Position numbers and translations under genes: made by a program
Notes under the pieces: generated by a model
What the model saw: only the letters and a program-made list of their open reading frames with translations
Told to the model about the DNA's origin: nothing
The model's database searches: none
In this document: positions 1 to 8,215 of the stretch, piece by piece
How positions within the stretch are numbered: the first letter of the stretch is position 1
How the letters are laid out: each line of letters starts with the position of its first letter
NCBI GenBank assembly: GCA_016871115.1
Contig: VFZP01000015.1
Coordinates: forward strand, 1 to 34,068
Reading direction: 5' to 3'
DNA length: 34,068 nt
From: Acidobacteriota bacterium
GTDB taxonomy: Bacteria; Acidobacteriota; Terriglobia; Bryobacterales; Bryobacteraceae

Positions 1-354
1 TTCGTGCTCGACCACGTGGCCAAGCCCCGAATCAAAGACCGCGTGCGTGAGCCGTGGGCCGAGCTGATGAAGGAATTCGCCAAGCGTCCCAACACCTACT
101 GCAAGATCTCCGGCATGGCCACCGAAGCCGACTGGGCCAAGTGGACCGCCACCGGAATGCAGCCCTACATCGACACGGTGATCGAGGCGTTCACGCCGAA
201 GCGCCTGATGTTCGGCTCCGATTGGCCAGTGATGCTCGTGGCGTCTGACTACAAGCGTTGGGTGGACACCGTGGCCGGGGCCATCGGCAAGTTGTCGAAG
301 GCCGAGCAGGATCGCATCTGGGGCCAGACGGCGGCCGAGGCCTACAAGCTCTAG
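1..354 (+). CDS. Amidohydrolase family 2 (fuconolactonase-like), C-terminal part
   Basis: The reading frame is open from the left edge (TTC at base 1), so only the last 117 residues are present and the true start lies outside the window. The tail has the pattern of amidohydrolase-related TIM-barrel hydrolases (PF04909; L-fuconolactonase and 2-pyrone-4,6-dicarboxylate lactonase relatives): an interior strand reading YCKISGM, then RLMFGSDWPV, where the Asp of the GSDWP motif is normally a catalytic or metal-site residue, and a final helix ending in the usual N/T-AAEAYKL type C-terminus. Such enzymes hydrolyse sugar lactones or related cyclic esters in the cytoplasm. The exact substrate cannot be told from this fragment. 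Its TAG stop shares a CTAG tetranucleotide with the stop of the convergent DUF454 gene. Confidence 0.8.
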   Translation, partial: FVLDHVAKPRIKDRVREPWAELMKEFAKRPNTYCKISGMATEADWAKWTATGMQPYIDTVIEAFTPKRLMFGSDWPVMLVASDYKRWVDTVAGAIGKLSKAEQDRIWGQTAAEAYKL

Positions 355-719
355 GCGACGGTCCGCACGCCGTACACGATCGTCGCCGTGCCGACGAGTC
401 CCAACGACACGGTGACGATCGAAGCCGTCATGCTGACGGCCAGCAGCGCCACCGCGGAGAAAGCAATGGCGGTCCACATGGATATCAGCGCGGTGGTCTT
501 CATCCGCGACGTCATGCCGCCGGTATCGCGATACCGCCGCAGCGGCGGACCGAGATAGCGGTGATTGAGAAGCCACGCTTCGGCGCGCGGCGAACTGCGG
601 GCAAAACAATAGCCGGCAGCAAGAACGAACACGGTAGTGGGCATGCCGGGAACGAACACTCCCACGAACCCGAGAGCAACGGCGAGCCAGCCGAGCCCGA
701 AGTAAATTGTCCTCGTCAA
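351..719 (-). CDS. DUF454 (YbaN-like) small inner-membrane protein
   Basis: A 122-residue hydrophobic protein. The N-terminus (GLGWLAVALGFVGVFVPGMPTT) is the hallmark of the DUF454/YbaN family: a first membrane helix containing a G-x-x-x-P-G-x-P-T-T turn, then a polar stretch with ARSSPRAEAWLLNH and a loop rich in Arg, then two more predicted membrane helices near residues 75-120. The start is a TTG at 717-719, chosen because it places the family's usual short basic N-terminus directly before the first helix; a GGGAG lies a few bases upstream. Function in the family is unknown. It is convergent with the amidohydrolase and divergent from the transporter gene. Confidence 0.8.
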   Translation of the reverse strand: MTRTIYFGLGWLAVALGFVGVFVPGMPTTVFVLAAGYCFARSSPRAEAWLLNHRYLGPPLRRYRDTGGMTSRMKTTALISMWTAIAFSAVALLAVSMTASIVTVSLGLVGTATIVYGVRTVA

Positions 720-822
720 CTACTCCCAAGTCTATCGCGCCGCCAAGCCACTTCGTGGCCGTGGCCGGCAGGCGCTGCACGCTAATCTGTTCACTCAATT
801 CGAACGACTCGGCCAAGCGGTG

Positions 823-831
823 TGATAGCCT
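823..831 (+). promoter_or_regulatory. Possible extended -10 element of the Nramp-like gene
   Basis: TGA-TAGCCT (TGn followed by a TA...T hexamer) ends 7 bases before the GTG chosen as start of the transporter. This would put the transcription start almost at the start codon, giving a leaderless or nearly leaderless mRNA. No convincing -35 is visible. This is inference from sequence pattern only. Confidence 0.3.
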
Positions 832-838
832 AACCCGA

Positions 839-2200
839 GTGTCCGATACCGCAACGAAAGATCTCTACGCACTCGACCCCGCCGACATCCAGGACCCGCC
901 TAAGGGGTTCTGGCCTACCCTGCGCCGCATCGGCCCCGGCATGATCCTGTCGGCCTCCATCGTAGGCTCCGGCGAGTTGATCGCCACTACGCAACTTGGA
1001 GCCGAGGTGGGCTACGTCTGCCTTTGGATCATCATCCTTAGTTGCTTCATCAAGCCGGCCATCCAGGCCGAGATCGGGCGCTACAGCATTGCCACCGGTG
1101 AAACTGGGCTCGCGGGATTCAACCGCGTCCCTGGCCCGCGCGTGGGCGTCAATTGGATCGTCTGGGGCTGGGTGGCCATGATCACGATGACGCGGTTTCA
1201 GATCGGAGCCATGTTCGGCGGCGTCGGCCAGGTGCTGCATCAGATCTTCGGTATTCCTGTCAATCTTTGGGTGGTAGTGCTGCTGGGCGTTACTCTGCTC
1301 CTGCTGCTTGGTGGTGGCTACGAGCGCATCGAAGGACTGGCCACCATCAAAGTGGGGCTGTTCACGATGCTGACCTTCATGTGCGCCTTGCTGCTGATGC
1401 GCCGGCCCGACAACTTTAATTGGGCTACGGTCTCTGAGGGTCTCAAATTCAACCTCCCGCCCAACGGCTTCACTACCGCCGTGTCGGTCTTCGGCATCAC
1501 CGGCGTGGGCGCGGCCGAACTGTTCATGTATCCCTACTGGTGCGTGGAAAAGGGCTACGCGCGGTATGCAGGCAAACGCGACGACTCACCCGGTTGGCGT
1601 CAGCGCGCCTTTGGTTGGGTGGGGGTCATGCAACTCGATATTGTGGCCTCGATGGTGATCTACACGGTCGCCACCTTGGCGTTCTACCTCCTGGGCGCCG
1701 GCATTCTCCACAAGCAGGGACTGAACCCCGCCGAGAAGGGCAACATGATTCCGGTGCTGTCGCGGATGTACACCGAGACTCTCGGCGATTGGTCCCTGCC
1801 GCTGTTTTATGTGGGCGCCATTGCCACCCTATATGGCACGATCTTCGCGGCTACCGCCGCTGAGTCTCGCGTGGCCGCGGATATGTGCCGGCTGCTGGGC
1901 AAGTTTGAAGCCAACGACTATCAGGCTCGCCTGCGGTATCGCCGCAAATTCGTGTGGATTCTGACTTGTGTTTCAGCCGGAATGTACCTTTTGGTACAGT
2001 CTCCGGTGAACATGGTGAAAGCTGGCGGCGTCGCCCAAGCCATGATGTTGCCCGTAATTGCCATAGGCGCGCTGTACCTCCGCCACAAGGAACTTCCCGC
2101 CGAAGCCCGCCCTGGGAACTTGGCCACCATCGGACTCTGGGCCGCAGCCATTACGACCATTTCCATGATGCTTTACTACGTTTATCTGACGATTTCATAA
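839..2200 (+). CDS. Nramp-family (SLC11-like) transporter without canonical metal-site motifs
   Basis: A 453-residue polytopic membrane protein with about eleven hydrophobic segments. The first segment (RIGPGMILSASIVGSGE) aligns with TM1 of Nramp transporters, and FGITGVGAAELFMYPYW aligns with TM6. Canonical Nramps carry DPGN in TM1 and a Met-Pro-His motif in TM6 that bind Mn or Fe; here the corresponding residues read GSGE and YPYW, so the usual metal ligands are absent. It is therefore an Nramp-fold transporter of uncertain substrate. The GTG at 839 was chosen as start because the protein then begins with a short soluble segment before TM1. The frame is open back to 707, but the added residues look like random coding and there is no good ribosome site. 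Neighbours give no substrate hint. Confidence 0.8.
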   Translation: MSDTATKDLYALDPADIQDPPKGFWPTLRRIGPGMILSASIVGSGELIATTQLGAEVGYVCLWIIILSCFIKPAIQAEIGRYSIATGETGLAGFNRVPGPRVGVNWIVWGWVAMITMTRFQIGAMFGGVGQVLHQIFGIPVNLWVVVLLGVTLLLLLGGGYERIEGLATIKVGLFTMLTFMCALLLMRRPDNFNWATVSEGLKFNLPPNGFTTAVSVFGITGVGAAELFMYPYWCVEKGYARYAGKRDDSPGWRQRAFGWVGVMQLDIVASMVIYTVATLAFYLLGAGILHKQGLNPAEKGNMIPVLSRMYTETLGDWSLPLFYVGAIATLYGTIFAATAAESRVAADMCRLLGKFEANDYQARLRYRRKFVWILTCVSAGMYLLVQSPVNMVKAGGVAQAMMLPVIAIGALYLRHKELPAEARPGNLATIGLWAAAITTISMMLYYVYLTIS

Positions 2201-2261
2201 ACCACTTTGGGGGTTCCGTGTTACCCTAGCCTTAATGTGCTGCCGTAAGGGAGCGCACGAT

Positions 2262-2283
2262 AGACGATTACTCCGAATCGTCT
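2262..2283. terminator. Stem-loop between convergent genes
   Basis: AGACGATT, a six-base loop ACTCCG, then AATCGTCT: a perfect 8-bp stem 61 bases after the transporter stop and 76 bases after the end of the convergent FAD oxidoreductase. Its location fits a bidirectional terminator. There is no T-tract on either strand, so classical intrinsic termination is doubtful. Confidence 0.45.
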
Positions 2284-2359
2284 TCCGGGCCGATACGCAA
2301 GCCCAATGCGTGGCCCGCTGCGGCCGGTGGGCATTTTCCTCCGAGTGCCCGCCGGCTCT

Positions 2360-3361
2360 CTACCGTCCAGAAGCCTTCAAGACGGGACGAGTCCAATGAA
2401 ACAGCCAAGACTCCGGGGTCAGATGAAGGAGGGTTTCGGCTAATCCGCTGCGGACGGCCCAGCGCACCAATCCGGACGTTTGTCTCGGGCCGCCTAGCGA
2501 TGCAGAGGCCACGCGCAGGTAAGCCGCACCATCTTCGCCCGCTGCCGCACTGAGCCCCGCCCGCCGTCCCGTAAACACCGCCGCCAGCATACCGCTCCCC
2601 GTAAAAGGGTCGACAAAACTCAACTGATCGCCTGCCCAATAGGTCCTCGGCGAGGGCGGTGGCTGGCGCAGACGGCTATCGAAGAGCAGGGGCCCTGTGA
2701 ACATCCACGCCGATTGTCTTTCGAGCCCGCCCAGCCGCGACTGGAGCGGCGCAAAGCCCGCAGCCAAATCCTCGGGATGAAACCCGCGGGCCTTCAGAAG
2801 GTCCTCCGGCGCCAGCCCGCAGACGTTGATGGCGCCCCCCTCCACCGCATTCACTCCGACATAGCAGGAAGAGTCCCAGAAATAGAGCGAGACAGCGTCG
2901 TCCACCGGGCCGGCAAAGTGAGCTTTAAACCCGAACAGACGCGCGCCTCGGGCGGCGTGACACCGGCGTCCGCGAGCTTCCACCACGGCGCCGCCGTCAA
3001 TCGATAGGTCAACCTTCTCCTGACGCACGCGGGCACCGGCGCGCCGCGCGGCGTCGAGTAGCATCTGGTCAAACGCCAGGCGGCTTAGGCCCCATCCATC
3101 TTCCGGCAGCCGGATGCGCCGGTGCGTGCGGGGGAAATGGAGGTCCACATAGCGGTAGCGGTGCGGCCCGGCCGCCTGAAAGTCCGCGGCCAAGCCGAGT
3201 TGATCCATCAGCGTGAGTATGCCTGGCGAGAAGAACTCGCCACATACCTTGTGCCGGGGAAACGGAGATTTCTCAAACACACGGACATCGGCCGCGCCAG
3301 CGCGGCAAGCGGCAATCGCCGCGCTTGCCCCCGCTGGACCGCCACCGATGACCGTGATCAC
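2360..3361 (-). CDS. FAD-dependent oxidoreductase (geranylgeranyl reductase/FixC-like)
   Basis: A 333-residue flavoprotein. The N-terminus ITVIGGGPAGASAA is a GxGxxG Rossmann motif for FAD, followed by VFEKSPFPRHKVCGEF, the typical second FAD segment with conserved Lys-x-Cys-Gly. Near residue 250, WAGDQLSFVDPFTGSGM is the second FAD-binding GD motif seen in the geranylgeranyl reductase, halogenase and aromatic hydroxylase group. The start is a GTG at 3359-3361 overlapping the TGA stop of the upstream TPR gene (GTGA), which suggests translational coupling. The open frame continues to 3772 but there it only mirrors the TPR gene. Length is somewhat short for the family. Substrate is not evident. 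A methyltransferase in the same operon suggests modification of a lipid or polyketide, which is inference. Confidence 0.8.
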   Translation of the reverse strand: MITVIGGGPAGASAAIAACRAGAADVRVFEKSPFPRHKVCGEFFSPGILTLMDQLGLAADFQAAGPHRYRYVDLHFPRTHRRIRLPEDGWGLSRLAFDQMLLDAARRAGARVRQEKVDLSIDGGAVVEARGRRCHAARGARLFGFKAHFAGPVDDAVSLYFWDSSCYVGVNAVEGGAINVCGLAPEDLLKARGFHPEDLAAGFAPLQSRLGGLERQSAWMFTGPLLFDSRLRQPPPSPRTYWAGDQLSFVDPFTGSGMLAAVFTGRRAGLSAAAGEDGAAYLRVASASLGGPRQTSGLVRWAVRSGLAETLLHLTPESWLFHWTRPVLKASGR

Positions 3362-5004
3362 TCCAAGCCGCCGCCCGCCGCCTCCACTGCGCGGCCCGTG
3401 CGCTTTTCCATCGCCGCGCGCAAACCGGCTTTGGCGCCGACGCTCTCCGGATACTGCTCCAACGCCTGGCGGAACGCACGCTCGGCCACTTCGGCGCGGC
3501 CTTCCTTCAACGCCACTTGGCCGAGCACCTCCAGCACGGGGCGCGGGTATGACGTGGGTTCGGTATAACGCAGCGCCAACTCGGCGCGCGCGGCTTTGTC
3601 GAGTTGTTGCAGTTTGCGATCGGTCTTCGCGGCGAGTTGCCCTTTCATCTCCTGCTGCGCCACCCGCAACGCGGGCACCGAAAAATTCTTCAGTTGTGCG
3701 TCCATCTTCCGCGCGGCGTCTTCGGCTTGGGCGCGGTTGCCTTTGGCCAGATTCGCCAACGCCACGGCCCATTGCCGCCAGGCCTGTTCACGCGGCTTCT
3801 GATAGTCAGGCAGGGTCTTTCCGTCCAGAATCAGATCCCACTTTTCGTGCTGCACCAGCGTGCGCAAAACGGCAAACCAACCTTGGCGATATGCGGTGCG
3901 GTAGTTATCGGCCTGTTTGGCTTCGCGCGGCGTTTCCTTGTAGTCGAGCAAGCTGCGGGCAGCGGCCAGCGCCTCTTCATACTTACCGGCAAACGACAGG
4001 CTTTGCGTGAGGAAGTGGACGTTGTGCCCGTGATGCCCGTTGCCGGCGAGCGTATCCTGCTTCATCCAATAGACCTCGTTCTTCGCCGCGTCGGCAAACG
4101 ACTTGGTTGCATCGGCCCAGCGGCCCGTCTGCGCGTAGATGTGGCCGGGCATATGCAGTCCGTGCGGGATGTTGTTGGCCAACTCGCCGTAGCGCTGACA
4201 GCTCGGCCAGGCGTCTTTGGCGAAGGTCGAGCCTTCCCATCCATGAATCACATAGTGATGCGCGCCGGCGTGATCAGGCGAGTCTACCAGCGCGGCCTTG
4301 AGTAACTCCACCGCCTCCATGCTGCCCGTACGCGGGCGCTTGGACGGCGTCTCGAACCCGCTCATCAGTTGCAGCGCGAGATACGTGCGCGCTTCCACTT
4401 CCTTGGGATGCTGTGCGATCAGGGCGCGCAAGGCTTTCACGTAGTCCGCATTGGGGTCGCGCCGCGTGAGGTCGCGCCGCGCGGCCGCGGCAACGATGTA
4501 GAGTTTCTCAAGATCGGTCGCCTTGCCGGACACCGCCGCCAGCTTCTGGGCCTTGGCCGCGGCGGCGATGGCGCGCGCCTCCCCGCCCTGCGGTTGGCCT
4601 TTGCGCTTGGTGATCTTGGTGGGGTGGCCGTTCACATAGTCAAGCTGGAAGCCCGGGCGATAGTCGCCGGCCGCCACCATGGCAATGCCCCAGTGCGGCA
4701 TGGGCGATTCCGGGTCGAGCGCGGCCGCTTGCAAGAACGAGCGCTCGGACTCGCGCACCCAGAAAGAGTGCATCTGCGCCACGCCCTGATTGAAGAATGC
4801 CTGTGCTTCAGCGCTGCGCGTGGTGATCTTGAGATCGATCTTACCCTGCCCCTCAAGCAGCTTGGCGGGCAGCGACGGCGCTACCGCGCCCGGCGGCGGC
4901 GAGCAGGCATCGGCTTTGGGCGCGGCAGCGGGTTGTGGCTGCGCCAACAGGAGTCCCGCCTGGCAGAGCGCCGCGATCGACAAACGCATCGTCTTCATGG
5001 TCAT
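3358..5004 (-). CDS. Exported tetratricopeptide-repeat protein
   Basis: A 548-residue protein starting MTMKTMRLSIAALCQAGLL, a signal peptide, followed by an Ala/Pro-rich linker with one Cys. From about residue 60 the protein is helical: EAQAFFNQGVAQMHSFW-type and SFLQAAALDPESPMPHWGIAM segments are TPR-like, and the C-terminal part (EVLGQVALKEGRAEVAERAF... QYPESVGAKAGL) is a clear TPR pair. The MHSFW... HWGIAM pattern recurs in large exported TPR proteins of Acidobacteria and Bacteroidetes with no assigned function. A protein-protein scaffold role outside the cytoplasm is likely. The start ATG overlaps the stop of the upstream SCO1 gene (ATGA), and its own stop overlaps the FAD oxidoreductase start. 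Confidence 0.8.
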   Translation of the reverse strand: MTMKTMRLSIAALCQAGLLLAQPQPAAAPKADACSPPPGAVAPSLPAKLLEGQGKIDLKITTRSAEAQAFFNQGVAQMHSFWVRESERSFLQAAALDPESPMPHWGIAMVAAGDYRPGFQLDYVNGHPTKITKRKGQPQGGEARAIAAAAKAQKLAAVSGKATDLEKLYIVAAAARRDLTRRDPNADYVKALRALIAQHPKEVEARTYLALQLMSGFETPSKRPRTGSMEAVELLKAALVDSPDHAGAHHYVIHGWEGSTFAKDAWPSCQRYGELANNIPHGLHMPGHIYAQTGRWADATKSFADAAKNEVYWMKQDTLAGNGHHGHNVHFLTQSLSFAGKYEEALAAARSLLDYKETPREAKQADNYRTAYRQGWFAVLRTLVQHEKWDLILDGKTLPDYQKPREQAWRQWAVALANLAKGNRAQAEDAARKMDAQLKNFSVPALRVAQQEMKGQLAAKTDRKLQQLDKAARAELALRYTEPTSYPRPVLEVLGQVALKEGRAEVAERAFRQALEQYPESVGAKAGLRAAMEKRTGRAVEAAGGGLE

Positions 5005-5801
5005 CGCTCCAAGATTTCCTTTACTAAGTCCGCCAATTGCTCCAAGCGATAAGTGGACCCTTCCACCATGGCGGCCAAGCGTCCCGTGCGATCCACAATC
5101 GCGGTTTGCGAGTTGTGGAGGATGACGCCTTCCTCCGGCCAGTGTACCAGTCCGAATCGGCGAGCGACGGGAGTGGTGTCACCGGTGAGAAAGTGCCAGG
5201 TGGGTCCTACGCGCAAGGATGCCGCATAGCGCGCCAGCACTTCCGGCGTATCGTGCTGCGGATCGAGCGTAATCGAAACAAGCGTGATGCGTTCGCCGAA
5301 ACGCCGCTGCAGGCTCGCAAACGAAGCCGCCAGACGAGGGCACACTTCCGGCAGCGGGCAGCGAGTGTAGAGGAAGTTCACCAGCACCACGCGGCCGCGC
5401 AGCGAGGAAAACGTCATGGGTTCGCCGCGCAGATTGGTCAGCGTGAAGTCCGGCGCGGGAGCGCCCGCGGGCAGTTGCTCGGGCACGTCAGGGAAACGGA
5501 ACTCGCCGGCGTCGCGGGTGTCGATGCGCTTCACGCGCCGCGCCGCGCCATGTTTCTCATCAAGGTCAAATTCGATGCGCGTGCCAGGAGTAAGCCCTGC
5601 GGTGTCGATGCGCAACGGCATCGCCATCGCGGGCATGCGGCCCGGAATGGCGCGATGCGACACCAGGGCCTTACCCGCCGCGGCATCCACGCGCAACACC
5701 ATGCCCTCAATCCGGGCACGGCGCGCGGCGCAGGCAGCCGCGGTTAGTAGAAGTAGAGAATATCCGGCCGCACGTAGAAGCCTTGTTTCACCTCGGCGCA
5801 T
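5001..5801 (-). CDS. SCO1/SenC-type copper thioredoxin-fold protein with N-terminal CusF-like domain
   Basis: 266 residues. Residues 8-25 form a hydrophobic export signal ending LLLLTAAACA, possibly a lipobox. Residues 31-95 resemble the CusF/copper-binding domain: IEGMVLRVDA... LVSHRAIPGRMPAMAMPLRI, with a Met-Pro-x-Met-x-Met segment that binds Cu/Ag in relatives. Residues 113-266 are a SCO1/SenC domain: PAPDFTLTN, then LYTRCPLPEVCP with Cys148 and Cys154 (a CX5C spacing instead of the textbook CX3C), and the ligand His229 in GVILHN. SCO proteins deliver copper to the CuA site of cytochrome oxidase or act as thiol reductases. The ATG at 5801 was preferred over the GTG at 5810 because GGAG lies 8 bases upstream. 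Its 5-prime end overlaps the old coding tail of the FkbM gene by 58 bases. Confidence 0.85.
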   Translation of the reverse strand: MRRGETRLLRAAGYSLLLLTAAACAARRARIEGMVLRVDAAAGKALVSHRAIPGRMPAMAMPLRIDTAGLTPGTRIEFDLDEKHGAARRVKRIDTRDAGEFRFPDVPEQLPAGAPAPDFTLTNLRGEPMTFSSLRGRVVLVNFLYTRCPLPEVCPRLAASFASLQRRFGERITLVSITLDPQHDTPEVLARYAASLRVGPTWHFLTGDTTPVARRFGLVHWPEEGVILHNSQTAIVDRTGRLAAMVEGSTYRLEQLADLVKEILER

Positions 5802-6655
5802 GGTCCGCACTCCATCCGGTAGCCACTCCAGGCATTCATCACCGCTTTCGGTACTTCCACCGGGTCTGTGTCGTTGTGATACGCCGACAGCGACATCAGT
5901 GGACGATGTTTGCCGGTGGTGGCTTTGGCGCCTTACAGCGCGCGCCCCTCAGCGCCTTCAATATCCATCTTGATAAAGTCCACGCGCTCCAGACCGAGTT
6001 CGGGCACCAGTTTGTCGATGGTGGTCAACGGCACTTTCTCGCCCTCTTGCCCGCCGTCGCGATGAATCACCACCGAGTCAGCGGCGGAGTTGTGCGGGTC
6101 AACGTGGAGCGTCAGGAAGTGGTCCTTGTCCCACACGCCCTTCGGGTACACCACCACGCGCCCGTCGGCGATCTCCTTGGCAAAGTTGCGCCGTAAACAC
6201 TCGATGTTCTCCGGCGCCGGCTCAATTGCGATGACCTTCGCCGCGCCCTGTTCAAGCGACCGGCGTGTGAACACACCGATGTTGGCGCCGCAATCGAGGA
6301 CAATCGCGCCGGGCTTGATCTTCACCTCGGTACCGGAATAGATGTTGCGCTCCTGCTCGGCCAGATTGAACGGGAGCACAAAGTGGCTGCCATTCGGAAT
6401 CCAGAATTCGCCATGCGGCGTGGACCAGCGCTCATACCCCGCATCGGTTTCCAGCTTCTTGCTGGCGGAGAGAATGCGGTCCTTAACGGCAATCTGATCG
6501 GTGGTCTCCGCCGGCGCACGCAGCACGCGGTCATACGGACACACCGAAGCACGGCCGAGGACATGGATGGCAGACAATCGCGCGGGCGGGTAAAGGTACG
6601 CGCCACCGGCGGCGAGCGCAAGCAGAGCAAGCAGGGAGAGTCGCAACACCGCCAC
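5744..6655 (-). pseudogene. FkbM-family methyltransferase interrupted by an in-frame TAA
   Basis: The frame from GTG 6655 gives a membrane-anchored N-terminus (LRLSLLALLALAAGGAYLY) and then a class I SAM methyltransferase of the FkbM type: AIVLDCGANIGVFTRR is the SAM-binding motif I, VIAIEPAPENIECLRRN is motif II, and VDFIKMDIEGAEGRAL is the characteristic post-IV motif. Right after GRAL comes TAA (plus strand 5933-5935). Translation past it in the same frame gives GAKATTGKHRPLMSLSAYH and a further tail ending at a TAA at 5744-5746. In intact relatives EGAE is followed by a xxxLxGA segment and a C-terminal region of this kind, so a Lys codon (AAA/AAG) most likely became TAA. The truncated form keeps the SAM site but loses about 60 residues. 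The upstream methyltransferase gene ends 25 bases before its start. Confidence 0.7.
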
Positions 6656-6680
6656 ATTGTAGCGCGGCGGCCGCGGGCCG

Positions 6681-7337
6681 TTAGCGAATCGCCGCGGTGA
6701 GCGAGATCCGGAACCACGGCAAGTGCCGCCTCACCTCCGCGCCCGCCAAGCCCGCGCGGCGTGCCAACTCGCGCAGTTCGCCGGCCTTGAACGCGGCGCG
6801 CACAGAGATCGGTCCGTCATGCAAAGTGATGGCGCGCCATCCGAACAGGATGCGCGTGGCGGGGAGAAAGCCAGCTGCGACGGCGTGGCGCTCGAGGTCT
6901 GTCGCCACCACGCCACGGCGCGCGGTACGGGCAAAGGCACGCAGCAGTTCCACCACGGCGCTGTCCTCAAAGTGGTGGAGAAAGAGAGAGCAGAACACAT
7001 AGTCGAAAGAAGCGGGCGCAAACGGGAGAGCGAAGGCGTCGCCCACCACCCGCGAGGCATCCGCCAGAGTGAGGTTGCGCAGTTGGTGGTCGAGCGATGT
7101 CACGCACGCTCCTGGAAACGCCTCGCGGATCGCGCGCCCGTTGTCGCCCGACGCAGCGCCGACGTCCAGGACGGAAAAGCGCTCCGGCGGGTTCATGCAC
7201 GCGAACGACTGGCGGATGACGCGGTAGCCGCCGAACCAGCGGTTGATGCGCACAATATCGGCGAGGTTGGCCGCAGCGTCAGCCGAAGAGGCGAGGTCCA
7301 GGATTTCGGGCTCAATCACCCGCGCGGGGAGGCTCAC
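6681..7337 (-). CDS. SAM-dependent methyltransferase (class I, UbiE-like)
   Basis: 218 residues. RFSVLDVGAASGDNGRAI at about residues 53-70 is SAM-binding motif I, followed by VTSLDHQLRNL (motif II acid) and GDAFALPFAPASFDYVFCSLFLHHF, a typical motif III/IV segment. The C-terminal third is a beta-strand cap that ends WFRISLTAAIR. The start is the GTG at 7335-7337, overlapping the TGA of the upstream PIG-L gene (GTGA); the longer frame to 7433 only mirrors that gene. Methyltransferases of this kind often pair with geranylgeranyl-reductase-like FAD enzymes next to type III polyketide synthases. The FAD partner is present further down this operon but no polyketide synthase is in view. Acceptor substrate unknown. 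Confidence 0.8.
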   Translation of the reverse strand: MSLPARVIEPEILDLASSADAAANLADIVRINRWFGGYRVIRQSFACMNPPERFSVLDVGAASGDNGRAIREAFPGACVTSLDHQLRNLTLADASRVVGDAFALPFAPASFDYVFCSLFLHHFEDSAVVELLRAFARTARRGVVATDLERHAVAAGFLPATRILFGWRAITLHDGPISVRAAFKAGELRELARRAGLAGAEVRRHLPWFRISLTAAIR

Positions 7338-8215
7338 CGTTTGGCCGCCCCGGAATAGCGAAGCGGGACCTGGTAGTCGGGCCCGGCGTGGTGAAACTCC
7401 TCCGCTTGCCGGAATTGGGTGTCCTTGGCGCACAGGGCAGCGAGCCCGCGAACGTTTTCCTCGACAAGTTTGGCCACGGCCGACTCGGTCAGTCCGCGAT
7501 CGAACAGCGGCAGGCGACGCCCAGTGTCTTCCAGTCGTCGGTGGATGGCGGCAGCCATCGCCTGGTTGATCGTCGTCAAGGCTTGCGCCGCGCGGAGCTT
7601 GCGGGTGAAGGTCCCAGCGATGTCTCTCACCACCGGCTGCGGGACGAACTGCGCCGGGCCTTCCGGCTCGCGCCGACGTGGGTCGACGGGAGCGGAGTAG
7701 TAGTATAACTCCTTTACTATATGCGGACTCAGGCCAGCAATTGCATGTGCTGGTTGATGATTCGGCATGGTCGCGGTGCGGCGGGCTTCCTCGGCCGCCA
7801 TACCGGTGTAGTGGCGGTCTAGTACCTCGACGTATTCGGCATAAGGGTTCGGGATGAACATCACGTCCGGCTTTGTGAGGCGGACGTAGAACATGATCCG
7901 GTCGCGAAGTTCCGTGGGCGACACGCCGCCCAGTTCCCCGGCGCGGTAGCCGAGATGGATCACTTTGGCGATGCCCAGCTCTTTCGCTGCGGCTTCGCTT
8001 TCCTGGCGGACGCGGTTGGCGGTCTCTTCGGGCAACAGGTTCACCGAGTCCTTGTCATCGTTCGTTACCCGAACCAGCGTAATCTGCGCGCCGCCGGAGG
8101 CCAGCTTGGCGAGCGTGCCGCCCGCGCAGAGCACGTAGTCAGAGGCATCGGCGGTCACTACCAGCACGGATTGATTCCAAAGGCATACCGTGGCGAACAA
8201 TAGAAATATTTTCAT
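7334..8215 (-). CDS. PIG-L (LmbE) family protein with degenerate metal motif
   Basis: 293 residues with a short hydrophobic N-terminus (MKIFLLFATVCLW) that runs almost directly into the first core strand. PIG-L deacetylases normally read A-H-P-D-D-E before the GAGGTLAKLA helix. Here the same place (residues 22-27) reads A-D-A-S-D-Y, followed by VLCAGGTLAKLA, so the first Zn-ligand His and the catalytic Asp are replaced while the second Asp is kept. A distal His is present in EVLDRHYTGMAAEEA. The C-terminus EEFHHAGPDYQVPLRY resembles the two plus-strand paralogues. It is third in a run of overlapping genes (its ATG overlaps the TGA of the preceding PIG-L gene). It could be a pseudoenzyme, a partner subunit or an enzyme with altered chemistry. 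Confidence 0.8.
   Translation of the reverse strand: MKIFLLFATVCLWNQSVLVVTADASDYVLCAGGTLAKLASGGAQITLVRVTNDDKDSVNLLPEETANRVRQESEAAAKELGIAKVIHLGYRAGELGGVSPTELRDRIMFYVRLTKPDVMFIPNPYAEYVEVLDRHYTGMAAEEARRTATMPNHQPAHAIAGLSPHIVKELYYYSAPVDPRRREPEGPAQFVPQPVVRDIAGTFTRKLRAAQALTTINQAMAAAIHRRLEDTGRRLPLFDRGLTESAVAKLVEENVRGLAALCAKDTQFRQAEEFHHAGPDYQVPLRYSGAAKR

Noticed and set aside
2360-3772. FAD oxidoreductase with a 137-residue Arg-rich N-terminus
   Set aside because: The extension is a shadow of the TPR gene; the Rossmann motif begins right at GTG 3361.
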